Notes: generated by a model not told the origin, from the letters alone. A stretch of DNA of 64,000 nt from Pseudonocardia oceani (GCF_019263585.2 NZ_JADQDF010000001.1:4154001-4218000); one strand, 5' to 3'. Positions 8,521 through 17,868 are shown, counted from the stretch's first letter. Translations and numbers: made by a program.

Positions 8521-9885
8521 TCAGGTCGGCGAGGTGACCGGCGCCTTCTCCAGCGACGGCGCCGGCTCCCCGGCCGGGGCGCCGTGGTCGTCGTCGACCA
8601 TCGAGGCCTCGTCGAAGGCGTCCTGACCGGCGAAGACGCGCTCGGCCTGGGTGCGGTCGAACTCGCCGACCCAGTTGCCGATCAGCACCGTGGCGACGGC
8701 GTTGCCGGCGAAGTTGGTGACGGCGCGGGCCTCGGACATGAAGCGGTCGATGCCGACGATGAGGCCGACGCCGTCGACCAGGTCGGGGCGGTGGCTCTGC
8801 AGGCCGGCGGCCAGCGTCGCCAGCCCGGCACCGGTGACGCCCGCGGCGCCCTTCGAGGCGATGATCATGAACAGCAGCAGTGAGATCTGCTCGCCCAGGG
8901 CCAGCGGCGAGCCCTGCGCGGTGGCGATGAACAGCGACGCCATCGTCAGGTAGATCGCGGTGCCGTCGAGGTTGAACGAGTAGCCGGTGGGCACCGTGAT
9001 GCCGACGACCGGGCGGGAGACGCCCAGGTGCTCCATCTTCGCGATCAGGCGCGGCAGGGCCGACTCCGACGACGAGGTGGAGACGATCAGCAGGAACTCG
9101 CGGCCGAGGTACCTGAACAGCGTGAAGATGTTGATGCCGGCGCCCAGGCGCAGCACCAGGCCCAGGATGCCGAAGACGAACAGCGCGCAGGTCAGGTAGA
9201 AGCCGAGCATGATCTGCAGCAGCGCGCCGATGGCGGACCAGCCGGTCTCGCCGACGACCGCGGCGATGGCGCCGAACGCGCCGACCGGGGCCAGCCACAG
9301 GATCATGGTGAGGACCTTGAAGACCAGCTTCTGGAAGTACCCGATGCCGCGCAGGATCGGCTCCCCCTTGGCGCCCAGCGCCTGCACCGCGAAGCCGACG
9401 AGCAGCGCGACGAACAGGGTCTGCAACACGCTCGTGCCGACCAGCGGGCTCACCAGCGTGTCCGGGATGATGTCCAGCCCGCCCTCGCCGCCGGCCGGTG
9501 CCTCGTAGGGCTCGTCGGGCAGCACCAGGCCGGAGCCGGGCTGCACGATGTTGCCGACGATCAGGCCGATCGCGAGCGCCGCGGTCGACATCGTGAGGAA
9601 GTAGCCCAGCGCGATGGCGCCGACTCGGCCGACCTTCGCGGCCTGCTTGACCGCCCCGATCCCCAGGACGATGGTGCAGAAGATGATCGGCGAGATCATC
9701 ATCTTGATGAGGTCGACGAACGCGGTGCCGATCGGCTTGAGCGACTTGCCCAGGTCGGGTGCGACGATGCCCACGGCGACACCGAGGATGACGGCGACGA
9801 TGACGGCGATGTACAGGTAGTGCGTGCGGTCCCGCTTCTGGGCCGGCTGCGCTCCCGGACTGGTGTTCTCGGTGCTGGTGGACAC
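8521..9885 (-). CDS. dctA: C4-dicarboxylate/proton or sodium symporter (DAACS family)
   Basis: A 454-residue DctA/GltP-type transporter. It shows the hallmark serine-rich hairpin STSSSESALPRL, the signature TVPTGYSFNLDGTAIYL and the re-entrant region near SEARAVTNFAGNAVAT. DctA proteins import succinate, fumarate and malate with cations. The C-terminus carries an acidic, proline-rich tail of about 40 residues. The GTG start at 9885 follows an AAGGGG ribosome site; the longer upstream reading has no such site. It is divergent from a CitA-type kinase at 10021, which is the classic DctA regulatory arrangement. Confidence 0.93.
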   Translation of the reverse strand: MSTSTENTSPGAQPAQKRDRTHYLYIAVIVAVILGVAVGIVAPDLGKSLKPIGTAFVDLIKMMISPIIFCTIVLGIGAVKQAAKVGRVGAIALGYFLTMSTAALAIGLIVGNIVQPGSGLVLPDEPYEAPAGGEGGLDIIPDTLVSPLVGTSVLQTLFVALLVGFAVQALGAKGEPILRGIGYFQKLVFKVLTMILWLAPVGAFGAIAAVVGETGWSAIGALLQIMLGFYLTCALFVFGILGLVLRLGAGINIFTLFRYLGREFLLIVSTSSSESALPRLIAKMEHLGVSRPVVGITVPTGYSFNLDGTAIYLTMASLFIATAQGSPLALGEQISLLLFMIIASKGAAGVTGAGLATLAAGLQSHRPDLVDGVGLIVGIDRFMSEARAVTNFAGNAVATVLIGNWVGEFDRTQAERVFAGQDAFDEASMVDDDHGAPAGEPAPSLEKAPVTSPT

Positions 9886-10020
9886 GGGTTCCCCTTCGAA
9901 TCCGACGGACCGGTGCGTTGCGCGTCCGGGACTCCGAACGGCACCCTTCGGCATCAGGATGAGGGGAGTCGTGGTGCGCCTCACCCTTTCGTTCATTTCG
10001 TTCGACGGAGCGTGCGCAGC

Positions 10021-11619
10021 GTGACCCCTGTTCGCCGGACGGCGCGGCTCAGCCTCGCGGCGCAGCTGTTCGCCCTGCAGGCCGCGCTGGTGGTGCTGGT
10101 GCTCGGCGGCGTCGGTGCGGCCGCCTACCTGCAGTTCGCCGGCGACAACGAGCGCGAGACGGCCGAGGAGATGCTCGGTGTCGCGCACACGCTGGCGGCG
10201 GTCCCGCAGGTGCGCGAGGCCCTCGACGACCCCGACCCGTCGGCGGTGCTGCAGCCGCTGGCCGAGGGCGTGCGGGCCGACACCGCCACCGACTTCGTCG
10301 TCGTGATGAGCACCCGGGGCGTCCGGTACTCCCACCCCGACCCCTTCGAGATCGGCCGGGTCTTCCGCGGCACGATCGGGCCCGCCGTCGCGGGCGACAC
10401 CACGTTCACCGAGACCTACGCGGGCACGCTCGGGCCGTCGGTGCGGGCGGTCGTGCCGGTCGTCGACGACGGCGGCCGGGTGGTCGCGCTGGTGTCGGCC
10501 GGGCGCACGGTCACGGCGGTCTCGCGCGAGCTGGCGGGGCGGTTGCCGGTGCTGCTGGCGATCGCGCTCGCCGCGCTGGCGCTGGCCGCGCTCGGGTCGT
10601 GGCTGCTGAGCCGGTGGCTGCGGCGCACCACGCACGACATGGGCCCGGCCGAGCTGTCGCGGATGTACGAGTACTACGACGCGGTGCTGCACTCCGTCCG
10701 CGAGGGGTTGGTGCTGCTCGACCGCGGCGGGCGCGTGCAGCTCGTCAACGACGAGGCGCGGCGGCTGCTCGCGCTGCCCGCCGAGGTCGCCGGGCGGCCC
10801 GTCGACGGGCTGGGGCTGCCCGACGCTCTGGGCGCCGCGCTGGCGTCGGCGGAGCGGCGATCCGACGAGATCCACCTGACCGCCGACCGGATCGTCGTGG
10901 TCAACCAGGCGCCGGCGCGGTGGGGCGGCAGCGACCTCGGCACCGTCGTGACGCTGCGGGACCACACCGAGCTGCGCGCGCTGTCGAGCGAGCTGGAGAC
11001 GATCCGCGGGTTCGCGCAGTCGCTCAACGCGCAGGCGCACGAGGCCGCCAACCAGCTGCACACCGTCGTCTCGCTGATCGAGCTCGGTCGCGCGGAGGAG
11101 GCGCTGACCTACGCCACCGCGGAGCTGGAGCTGGCCCGCCACCTCACCGACGCCGTGCTGGCCGGCATCGCGGTGCCCGAGCTGGCCGCGCTCGTCGTCG
11201 GCAAGGCGGCGGAGGCGGGGGAGCGCGGGGTCGACCTCGGGCTGGGCGAGGGCGCGCAGGTCCCGGCGGGCATCGCCGACCCGCGCGACCTCGTCACGAT
11301 CGTCGGCAACCTGCTCGACAACGCCGTCGACGCCGCGCTGGAGGGTCCCGAGCCGCGCTGGGTGCGCCTGGACGCCGGGCGCGACGCCGACGGGTTCGTC
11401 CTGCGCGTCACCGACAGCGGCACCGGGCTCGACGACCCCGAGGCCGCCTTCACCAGCGGCTTCAGCACCAAGCCGGCCGAGGGGCTGGGCCGGGGGCTGG
11501 GTCTCGCCCTCGTCCGCCGGGCGGTGCACCGCCACGGCGGCACCGTGTCGGCGGGGAACGCGCCCGGCGGCGGCGCGGAGCTGCGCGTGCGGCTGCCCGT
11601 CCGGCAGGCGCAGCCGTGA
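10021..11619 (+). CDS. CitA/DcuS-family sensor histidine kinase (second copy)
   Basis: A 532-residue kinase. The first membrane helix is at ~15-37, followed by an extracytoplasmic sensor with MSTRGVRYSHPDPFEIGRVF, close to the DcuS/CitA ligand-site pattern. A second helix lies at ~180-200, then a cytoplasmic PAS. The H-box AQAHEAANQLHTVVSL has its His at about residue 340, and the HATPase domain includes VGNLLDNAVDAALEG and GRGLGLALVRR. GTG at 10021 follows a GGAG. It overlaps the regulator gene by GTGA and is divergent from dctA, so dicarboxylate sensing is the likely job. It is a paralogue of the kinase at 4806. Confidence 0.92.
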   Translation: MTPVRRTARLSLAAQLFALQAALVVLVLGGVGAAAYLQFAGDNERETAEEMLGVAHTLAAVPQVREALDDPDPSAVLQPLAEGVRADTATDFVVVMSTRGVRYSHPDPFEIGRVFRGTIGPAVAGDTTFTETYAGTLGPSVRAVVPVVDDGGRVVALVSAGRTVTAVSRELAGRLPVLLAIALAALALAALGSWLLSRWLRRTTHDMGPAELSRMYEYYDAVLHSVREGLVLLDRGGRVQLVNDEARRLLALPAEVAGRPVDGLGLPDALGAALASAERRSDEIHLTADRIVVVNQAPARWGGSDLGTVVTLRDHTELRALSSELETIRGFAQSLNAQAHEAANQLHTVVSLIELGRAEEALTYATAELELARHLTDAVLAGIAVPELAALVVGKAAEAGERGVDLGLGEGAQVPAGIADPRDLVTIVGNLLDNAVDAALEGPEPRWVRLDAGRDADGFVLRVTDSGTGLDDPEAAFTSGFSTKPAEGLGRGLGLALVRRAVHRHGGTVSAGNAPGGGAELRVRLPVRQAQP

Positions 11620-12314
11620 GCGTCGACGAGCTCGTCATCCGCACCCTGGTCGTCGACGACGACCCGATCGCGCTCGACGCGCACGCCGCCTACGTCGAGC
11701 GGGTGCGCGGGTTCGCCGTCGTCGGACGGGCCGCCACGGGTACCGCGGCGCTGCGCGCGCTCGCGATCCGGCCCGTCGACCTCGTCCTGCTCGACGTGCA
11801 CCTGCCCGACATGAGCGGGCTCGACGTGCTGCGCCGCATGCGCTCCGCGGGCCACGCCTGCGACGTGATCATGGTGACGCGGGCCCGCGACCTGGAGGTC
11901 GTCCGCGCCGCCGTGGCGTTCGGCGCCACCCAGTACCTGATGAAGCCGTTCCCGGCCGGGGTCGTCCGGGCGAAGCTGGAGAGCTACCTCGCCTACCGCG
12001 AGCGCGACCCGGGCCCGCTCGTCGCGCAGTCCGACGTCGACGGCCTGCTCGACGCCCTGCGCGCGCCGGCCGTGGAGAGCGGCCTGCCCAAGGGGATCAG
12101 CCGCGAGTCCCTCGACCAGGTGTCGGCGGTGCTGGTGCCCGAGACCGGGCGCACCGCGGTGGAGGTGGCCGACGTCGTCGGCGTCTCGCGGGTCACCGCG
12201 CGGCGCTACCTGGAGCACCTCGCCGACACCGGCCTGGCCGAGCGGGCGCTGCGCTACGGCACCACCGGGCGTCCGCAGGTGGAGTACACGTGGCGGCCGC
12301 GGGGCGGGACCTGA
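11616..12314 (+). CDS. CitB/DcuR-family response regulator (second copy)
   Basis: A 232-residue response regulator. Its receiver domain holds TLVVDDDPIA, the phospho-acceptor Asp at residue 60 in LLDVHLPDMSG, and LMKPFPAG. The C-terminal CitB-type helix-turn-helix is SRVTARRYLEHLADTG. The start GTG overlaps the kinase stop by four bases. The partner and divergent dctA gene imply control of C4-dicarboxylate uptake. The DNA-binding helix closely resembles that of the regulator at 6395, so cross-recognition of operators is possible. Confidence 0.92.
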   Translation: MSVDELVIRTLVVDDDPIALDAHAAYVERVRGFAVVGRAATGTAALRALAIRPVDLVLLDVHLPDMSGLDVLRRMRSAGHACDVIMVTRARDLEVVRAAVAFGATQYLMKPFPAGVVRAKLESYLAYRERDPGPLVAQSDVDGLLDALRAPAVESGLPKGISRESLDQVSAVLVPETGRTAVEVADVVGVSRVTARRYLEHLADTGLAERALRYGTTGRPQVEYTWRPRGGT

Positions 12315-12348
12315 GCAGCAGCCCGGCCCCCAGCAGCCCGGCCCTCCC

Positions 12349-14772
12349 TCAGCAGCTCTGCGCCACCGACACCGGCGTCGAGGTGAGCGGCGCGTCGGTG
12401 GTGGCCTCGGCGCCCGGGTCGCCGGTCTCGGAGTCCTCGTCGGCCTCGGGTATGGCCGACGGGGCGGCCGCGACGGTCGGCGGTGTGGCGGCCGGGTCGC
12501 GGTTGATGGCGTCCTGCACGACCTGCTTCATCAGGTCGAAGTCGGGGTCACCGGTGTTGAAGCGCCCGTCGGACTGGTCGGGGTCGGGCAGGTTCGGGTC
12601 GAACGCGACGCTCTCCAGCTGGATCGGCGCGTCCGCCACCGACAGCAGCGCCGGCAGGGCCTGCTGCGGGATGTCGGTGGAGACGCTGTCGGTGGTGGCC
12701 CGCGCGATCGACTGGAAGTTGGTGAGCAGCTCGGCCGGCTGGTTCTGGTCGAGGATGTTCTGGATGAGGCAGCGCTGGCGGCCCATGCGCACGTAGTCGG
12801 TGGAGTTGGTGCGCGAGCGGGCGAACGCGAGCGCGTCCTCGCCGCCCAGCTGCTGCACACCGGGCTCGATGTAGCCGGTGGGCGTGACGGCCCGGCCGGT
12901 CGGGCTGATGCCGCCGATCGGGATGCGCTCGGGGCCGACGTCGACGCGCACGCCGCCGAGCGAGTCGATGATCGCGGCGAAGCCCGCCATGTTGAGCTCG
13001 ACGTAGTAGTCCAGGTCGAGCCCGAGCATGTAGGACACCGTCTGGTGCAGCAGGTTCAGGCCCGGGTCGTCGGTCGGCGTCGTCGGGGCGAGCGCCGGGA
13101 ACTCGTGGCCGTAGGCGTAGACGGCGTTGAGGTAGTAGTTGCCCGAGGGCCCGGCGCTGTCGTGGAAGCCGTCCGGGAACTCCTCGGCCATCGGCGAGCC
13201 CGGCGGGAACTGCGCGTAGGCGATGTTGCGGGGCAGGCTGAACAGCGTGGTGCGGCCCGACGCCGTGTCGATGCTCGCGACCATCATCGTGTCGGTGCGG
13301 GTGCCGGTCCGGTCGGGCCCGGCGTCGCTGCCGACCAGCAGCAGGTTGACGCGCGGCCCGAGCGCCGCGGCGCTGCCGGCGTCGTCGGTGAACAGCTCGC
13401 CGAGCACCGAGCGCGAGGAGTTGGCGAGGTTCGCCGCGAACCCGAAGGGTGCGGCCACCAGCAGGCACAGCGCGGTCACGACGGCGACGCCGACGGTGCG
13501 CCTGCCGCTGTCGAGGCCGCGGGGCTGCGAGATGACCCAGGTCCGCGCGATCACCGCGATCCAGGCCACCGCGGCCAGCACGCACCCTGCCGTGGCGAGG
13601 CCGAGCCCGTTCGAGGACAGCAGCGGGGTGAGCAGCGTGGAGCGGCGCTGGGTGGCCAGCAGCAGCAGGAGCGCGACGACGAGGAACAGGAACGGGCCGA
13701 GGATCAGCCAGCCCGTGCGGCGGCGGTGCAGCATGAGGTGGCCGCTGCCCGGGGCGACCGTGGCGGCCGCGGTGGTGAGCAGGGCGCGGCCCAGGGTGCG
13801 GGGGCGGCGCCGGCCCGTGCGCCGCACCGGCGGCGGCGTGGGGCGGCGGGTGCCGGAGGTCCGCTCGGGGCGGGCGGTGGCGGGCTCGTCGGCCTCGGCC
13901 GACGCGCTCGCCGCGACCGCGCGGGCGGGGGTGCTCGTCGACGCCCTGCCGCCTCCGGAGGTCGTCGGGCCGGCCTTCGCGGGGGCGGCCTTCGCGGGGC
14001 CGGTCTTCGCGGGGCCGGTGTTCGCCGTCGTCGCCGGGCCGGCTTTCGACGGGCCGGTCCGGGACGTGCGCGTGACCCCGGCTCCCGGTGTGCCGGTCCT
14101 CGGTGTGCCGGTCCTCGGTGTGCCGGTCTTCGGGGGTCCGACCCTGGGTGCCTTCGCCGCCCCGACGGCCGCAGCGGCTCCGGCTCCCGGCAGCGGCGAG
14201 TCGGGGGGCGTCGCCGAGGGCGGGGACTGCCGGACCGGGCGGGTGCGCAGGTCGTCGCCGTCGTCGACGGGACGGCGGGGGACGGCCGGGCGGGTGATGC
14301 GGGTGACCGGTTCGTCGCGGTCGCGCTCGCGCCGGGTGCGGCGGGCCGCCTCGGCGGCGGCGCGGTCGGCCGGTGTCCGGTCGGCCCGTGTCCGGTCGCC
14401 CGGTGTCCGGTCGCCCGGTGTCCGGTCGCCCGGTGTCCGGTCGGCGGCCGCGCGCTGGGCGGCAGCGCGGTCGTGGGCGGCGCGCACGCGGGGACCGACC
14501 GGGCGGGTCGGGTCCTCGACGGAGGGCGGCTCGGTCGGTCGGCGGCGCGGCGGCACCGGCGGGCGGCCGTCGGTGCCGCCGCGGGTGCGCTCGCGGCGGT
14601 CCTGGTCCCGGCGCCCGCGGCGCTCGCGGTCACGCCGCTCGAGGTCGCGCCGCTCCTGCTCGCGCCGCTCCTGGTCGAGGCGCTCGCGCTCGGACCGCCG
14701 CGGCCACGGGGCGTCGGCCGGCGGCGTCCGGGGAGGGGTGCGGTCACGCCCCGGTCGGATCCGTTCGTCCAC
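12349..14772 (-). CDS. LytR-CpsA-Psr (LCP) family cell-wall ligase with long disordered N-terminus
   Basis: An 807-residue protein. Residues 1 to ~320 are disordered and rich in Arg, Pro and Thr, with short tandem peptides such as TPGDRTPGDRTPGDRT. Two or more membrane segments follow (~340-420), then the extracytoplasmic LCP domain with RTDTMMVASID, SLPRNI, and LAFARSRTNSTDYVRMGRQ. LCP enzymes move polyprenyl-linked glycopolymers onto peptidoglycan; in mycolata-type walls the acceptor reaction attaches arabinogalactan. GTG at 14772 gives the full basic tail. Starts further in would remove only disordered sequence. The tail is much longer than usual and repeats at the DNA level. Confidence 0.88.
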   Translation of the reverse strand: MDERIRPGRDRTPPRTPPADAPWPRRSERERLDQERREQERRDLERRDRERRGRRDQDRRERTRGGTDGRPPVPPRRRPTEPPSVEDPTRPVGPRVRAAHDRAAAQRAAADRTPGDRTPGDRTPGDRTRADRTPADRAAAEAARRTRRERDRDEPVTRITRPAVPRRPVDDGDDLRTRPVRQSPPSATPPDSPLPGAGAAAAVGAAKAPRVGPPKTGTPRTGTPRTGTPGAGVTRTSRTGPSKAGPATTANTGPAKTGPAKAAPAKAGPTTSGGGRASTSTPARAVAASASAEADEPATARPERTSGTRRPTPPPVRRTGRRRPRTLGRALLTTAAATVAPGSGHLMLHRRRTGWLILGPFLFLVVALLLLLATQRRSTLLTPLLSSNGLGLATAGCVLAAVAWIAVIARTWVISQPRGLDSGRRTVGVAVVTALCLLVAAPFGFAANLANSSRSVLGELFTDDAGSAAALGPRVNLLLVGSDAGPDRTGTRTDTMMVASIDTASGRTTLFSLPRNIAYAQFPPGSPMAEEFPDGFHDSAGPSGNYYLNAVYAYGHEFPALAPTTPTDDPGLNLLHQTVSYMLGLDLDYYVELNMAGFAAIIDSLGGVRVDVGPERIPIGGISPTGRAVTPTGYIEPGVQQLGGEDALAFARSRTNSTDYVRMGRQRCLIQNILDQNQPAELLTNFQSIARATTDSVSTDIPQQALPALLSVADAPIQLESVAFDPNLPDPDQSDGRFNTGDPDFDLMKQVVQDAINRDPAATPPTVAAAPSAIPEADEDSETGDPGAEATTDAPLTSTPVSVAQSC
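14371..14445. repeat. Five 15-bp direct repeats inside the LCP gene
   Basis: Units of CGGTGTCCGGTCGCC (plus-strand view) repeat five times with one or two changes. Being a multiple of three they keep the frame and encode a repeated DRTPG peptide in the disordered tail. A second tandem set based on CGGTGTGCCGGTCCT lies at about 14088-14131. Both are likely to vary in copy number. Confidence 0.8.
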
Positions 14773-14939
14773 TGCGCGTCACCCCCGCCCTCTCTGCACG
14801 TGCCCTTCCACGACGACCGATCGCGTTGTCCGAGGCGGTCCCCACCGGTGCCCGGGGGTCGCGACGTCACGCCGGCACTCGACGGTGAGACCTGCACCGA
14901 GAGTACTGTGCGTGACCGCTGTACGGATGTGAGACCTCG

Positions 14940-15842
14940 TCAGGCGATCGCGGATGCGACATCCGGTCGCACACCGGTCAGCTCTTCGGCGCGCTGCCAC
15001 AGCGCACGGCCCAGCGCGCGGTCGTGCGAGGCCGCCGAGCTGCCCACCGGACGCGGCGCGCCGCGGACCTCGCCGGGCCCGTCGGGGCCGATGTAGGAGC
15101 CACCGGGCAGGTCGGCGACGGTCGCGGCGTAGAGCGTCGGCAGGGCCCCGCCCTCGGGTCCCTGGGCCACGACGCGGTTGAGCAGCCCCATCGCGAGGTC
15201 CTGCGCCGACTCGGTGCGTGACTGCAGGTTGGTGGCGGCGTAGCCGGGGTGCGCGGCCGTCGAGCGCAGCAGCGAGCCCGCCGCGACGAAGCGCCGCTGG
15301 AGCTCGTAGGCGAAGACCAGGTCCGCCAGCTTCGACTGCCCGTAGGCGAGCCAGCGCTGGTAGCGGCGGCGCTCCCAGTTGAGGTCGTCGACGTCGAGGT
15401 GGCCGATGCGGTGCGCCGCGCTCGACAGCGTCACGACGCGGTCGGTCACTCGCGGCAGCAGCAGCCCGGTGAGGGCGAAGTGGCCGAGGAAGTTGGTGCC
15501 GGTCTGCATCTCGAAGCCGTCGGCGGTGCGCCGGAACGGCACGGCCATCAGCCCGGCGTTGTTGACGAGCACGTCGACGGGGTGGTCGACGCCCGCCGCG
15601 AACTCCCGGACCGACGCGAGGTCGGCGAGGTCGAGCCGGCGGACCTCGGCGGTGCCGGACAGCCCGCGCAGCGTGGCGGCGGCCGCCTCGCCCTTCGCGG
15701 TGTCGCGCACGGCCAGCACGACCCGCGCGCCCGCCCGCACCAGCTCGCGCGTGGCGGCCAGGCCGATGCCGCTGTTGGCGCCCGTCACGACGACCGTGCG
15801 CCCGGCCTGGGGCGGGATGTCCGAAGCGCTCCACCGGTCCAT
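14940..15842 (-). CDS. Short-chain dehydrogenase/reductase (retinol-dehydrogenase-like)
   Basis: A 300-residue SDR. The nucleotide motif is VVVTGANSGIGLAA (TGxxxGIG), followed by VLVNNAGLM (NNAG). Catalytic Ser lies in VTLSSAAH and Tyr/Lys in YGQSKLA (YxxxK). The long central insert and the C-terminal region put it with the RDH/WWOX-type 'oxidoreductase' SDRs common in actinobacteria. These use NADP(H) on lipophilic alcohols or ketones, and the true substrate is unknown. ATG at 15842 is chosen. It is divergent from ispD with only 36 bases between starts. Confidence 0.9.
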   Translation of the reverse strand: MDRWSASDIPPQAGRTVVVTGANSGIGLAATRELVRAGARVVLAVRDTAKGEAAAATLRGLSGTAEVRRLDLADLASVREFAAGVDHPVDVLVNNAGLMAVPFRRTADGFEMQTGTNFLGHFALTGLLLPRVTDRVVTLSSAAHRIGHLDVDDLNWERRRYQRWLAYGQSKLADLVFAYELQRRFVAAGSLLRSTAAHPGYAATNLQSRTESAQDLAMGLLNRVVAQGPEGGALPTLYAATVADLPGGSYIGPDGPGEVRGAPRPVGSSAASHDRALGRALWQRAEELTGVRPDVASAIA

Positions 15843-15878
15843 GACCCGACGGTAACCAGGACGGCGGATACTGGCGCG

Positions 15879-16583
15879 GTGCGGGTGGGTGCGGCGGCGT
15901 TGGTGCTGGCCGGGGGCAGCGGCAGCCGGGTCGGCGCCGACCGGAACAAGGTGTACCTGCCCGTGGCGGGTCGCTCGGTGCTGGCCTGGTCGGTGGACGC
16001 GCTCGCCGGTGCGCCCGGCGTCGGCCCGGTGGTACTGGTGGTGCGCCCCGAGGACCACGTCCACGTCCGGCGGCTGCTCGACCACGAGGTGGACCACGCG
16101 GTGGAGGTCGTCGACGGCGGCGCCACCCGGCAGGCGTCCGAGCTGGCCGGGCTGCGGGCGCTCGCCGGGCGGATCGGCGCGGGGGAGGTCGACGTCGTGC
16201 TCGTCCACGACGGGGCGCGGCCGCTCGTCGGCCCCGCGCTGGTCGCGGAGGTGCTGCGCGTCGCCCGCGCGTCCGGGGGAGCGGTGCCGGGGCTGGTGCG
16301 CACCGACCTCGCGGTGACCGACGGCACGACGCTCTCGGCGCCGGTGCGCCTCACCGCCGTGCAGACCCCGCAGGGCTTCCGCGCCGCGCCGCTGCTGGCC
16401 GCCTACGAGCGCGCCGAGGCCGAGGGGTTCGCGGGCACCGACACGGCGTCGTGCGTGGAGCGGTTCGCGCCGGGGCTCGCCGTGCACGCCGTCCCGGGCG
16501 ACCCGCGCAACATCAAGGTCACCTATCCGCACGACGTGGACGTCGTCGCCGGGGCCCTGACCGGTACCCGATCGGTCCCTTGA
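15879..16583 (+). CDS. ispD: 2-C-methyl-D-erythritol 4-phosphate cytidylyltransferase
   Basis: A 234-residue nucleotidyltransferase. The pyrophosphorylase signature AGGSGSRVGADRNKVYLPV is at the N-terminus, with VHDGARPLV in the middle and IspD-specific VQTPQGFRAAPLL and GTDTASCVE. The end is NIKVTYPHDV. It makes CDP-methylerythritol from MEP and CTP in non-mevalonate isoprenoid synthesis. The usual actinobacterial neighbours carD and ispF are absent; it stands alone between an SDR and tatA. The GTG start at 15879 has no obvious ribosome site, so a leaderless transcript is possible. Confidence 0.9.
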   Translation: MRVGAAALVLAGGSGSRVGADRNKVYLPVAGRSVLAWSVDALAGAPGVGPVVLVVRPEDHVHVRRLLDHEVDHAVEVVDGGATRQASELAGLRALAGRIGAGEVDVVLVHDGARPLVGPALVAEVLRVARASGGAVPGLVRTDLAVTDGTTLSAPVRLTAVQTPQGFRAAPLLAAYERAEAEGFAGTDTASCVERFAPGLAVHAVPGDPRNIKVTYPHDVDVVAGALTGTRSVP

Positions 16584-16659
16584 TCGTGTGCGACCGAACC
16601 TTCGGGGCCGCGCGGCCGTTGTCGTGGGTAGAACCCGCTCCACGACGAAAGGAACGCCC

Positions 16660-16947
16660 GTGCCGAACCTCGGTGGTTGGGAACTCATCGTCCTGCTCGG
16701 CGTCCTCGTGCTGATCTTCGGCGCGAAGAAGCTGCCGGACATGGCCCGCTCGGTCGGCCAGTCCGCCCGCGTCTTCAAGGGGGAGATGCGCGGCCTCAAG
16801 GAGGACCGCGGCGCCGACGCCCCCGCGGAGCCCGCGACCGCGGACGCCCCCGCGGCCGCGTCGCTGCCGTCCGTCACGAAGACCCCGCCCGCGCCGACCG
16901 CCGTCCTGCCGGTCGTCGAGGCCGAGGTCGTCGACGCCCGTCGCTGA
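16660..16947 (+). CDS. tatA: Sec-independent protein translocase subunit TatA/E
   Basis: A 95-residue protein with the TatA layout. A short periplasmic N-terminus (VPNLGGW) precedes a single hydrophobic helix (~7-21) and the FGAKKLPDMARSVGQSARVFK amphipathic-helix region. The tail is Ala/Pro-rich, acidic and disordered. TatA multimers form the translocation pore for folded twin-arginine substrates with TatBC, which are not in this window. The GTG start at 16660 is supported by a GAAAGGA ribosome site. Confidence 0.93.
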   Translation: MPNLGGWELIVLLGVLVLIFGAKKLPDMARSVGQSARVFKGEMRGLKEDRGADAPAEPATADAPAAASLPSVTKTPPAPTAVLPVVEAEVVDARR

Positions 16948-17029
16948 CCTCCGCTCGGGAGTGGCGCACGTCGCTCCGTCCTGACGGCCGCCGCGTCAGC
17001 GGACGGCCGCGCTCCACTGCTCCGAACGC

Positions 17030-17665
17030 GTGGACCGCGGCCGCGCCGCCGTGCTGCCGGTCGTCGGCGAGCTGAGCGAGGCCCTGCCGCGCCACCGCAC
17101 GCCCATCACCACCGGCGCCGGGATCCGCGCCCGCCACGTGCTCGGCGTGGGCCCGCACCTCGGCCTGCCCACCGGTGCCCTGGCCGGGCTGGCCGCCACC
17201 GAGGCGGAGCAGAACGGCCACATGATCGCCGCGCTGCTCGCCGCGGACGGCGTCTCCTACGTGGCCCACGAGACCGCCGCCCGCCAGCACGCCGCGCACC
17301 TCACGGCCAGCCGCGCGATCGTCTCCAACGGCTACCCGCCCTACGGTCGCCACGAGTTCCCGCCGGCCGTCGGCAAGATCCCGGTGCACCGCGGCGACGC
17401 GGGCACCTTCCTGCTCGCCGACGCCCACGGCGCGGCCACCCCGGTCTACGTCAAGGACGTCGACGCGGTGGACACCGGTTCCGGCGTGGTCGGGCGGATC
17501 GGGGCGGCGGAGCTGCTGGACACGAAGCCGGAGAACCTGCCGGTCGCCGCGCTGGTGCTGAGCCTGGTGGCGGACGCCGAGCACGTCCGGGAGATCCGGG
17601 TCGTCGACGGCCTCACCCCGGCGCCCTCACCCGCGCCCTGCCCGGTGAGGACGTGGGGACGCTGA
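17030..17665 (+). pseudogene. Truncated and frameshifted MosA-like molybdenum-storage subunit (amino-acid kinase fold)
   Basis: The 211-codon frame closely follows the Azotobacter MosA/MosB storage proteins as I know them: DRGRAAVLPVVGEL, TTGAGIRARHV, LGLPTGALAGLAATEAEQNG, then FPPAVGKIPVHRGDAGTFLLAD and HVREIRVVDGLTP. The N-terminal ~50 residues with the glycine-rich KIGG strand are absent; tatA ends only 82 bases upstream. After LTP the homologous tail (GALTRALPGEDVGTLIR) continues in the +1 frame, as if one G were lost near 17622. The present frame ends in an unrelated CPVRTWGR. This looks like a decayed gene. A real but shortened kinase-fold protein is a weaker alternative. Confidence 0.7.
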
Positions 17666-17868
17666 TCCGCCTGACGCTCCTCTTGGCCGGTGCCACGCCC
17701 GCCGCCGTCGCCGGCCGGCTGTCGGGGCGGGCGGAACGGGGCCGCACCTGTCCGGCCGTACAGGTCCACCGGTCACATCCGACGGGACTCGGAGGCCGGG
17801 AGGGGGCAGCGGGGTTAGGGTGCGACGAGGACTGACGGGCGCCCGGTGCGCCCGGCGAAGGAGCGGTG

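Noticed and set aside
14088..14445. A CRISPR array
   Set aside because: The regular repeats are 15-bp in-frame coding repeats without spacers, inside the disordered tail of the LCP protein.
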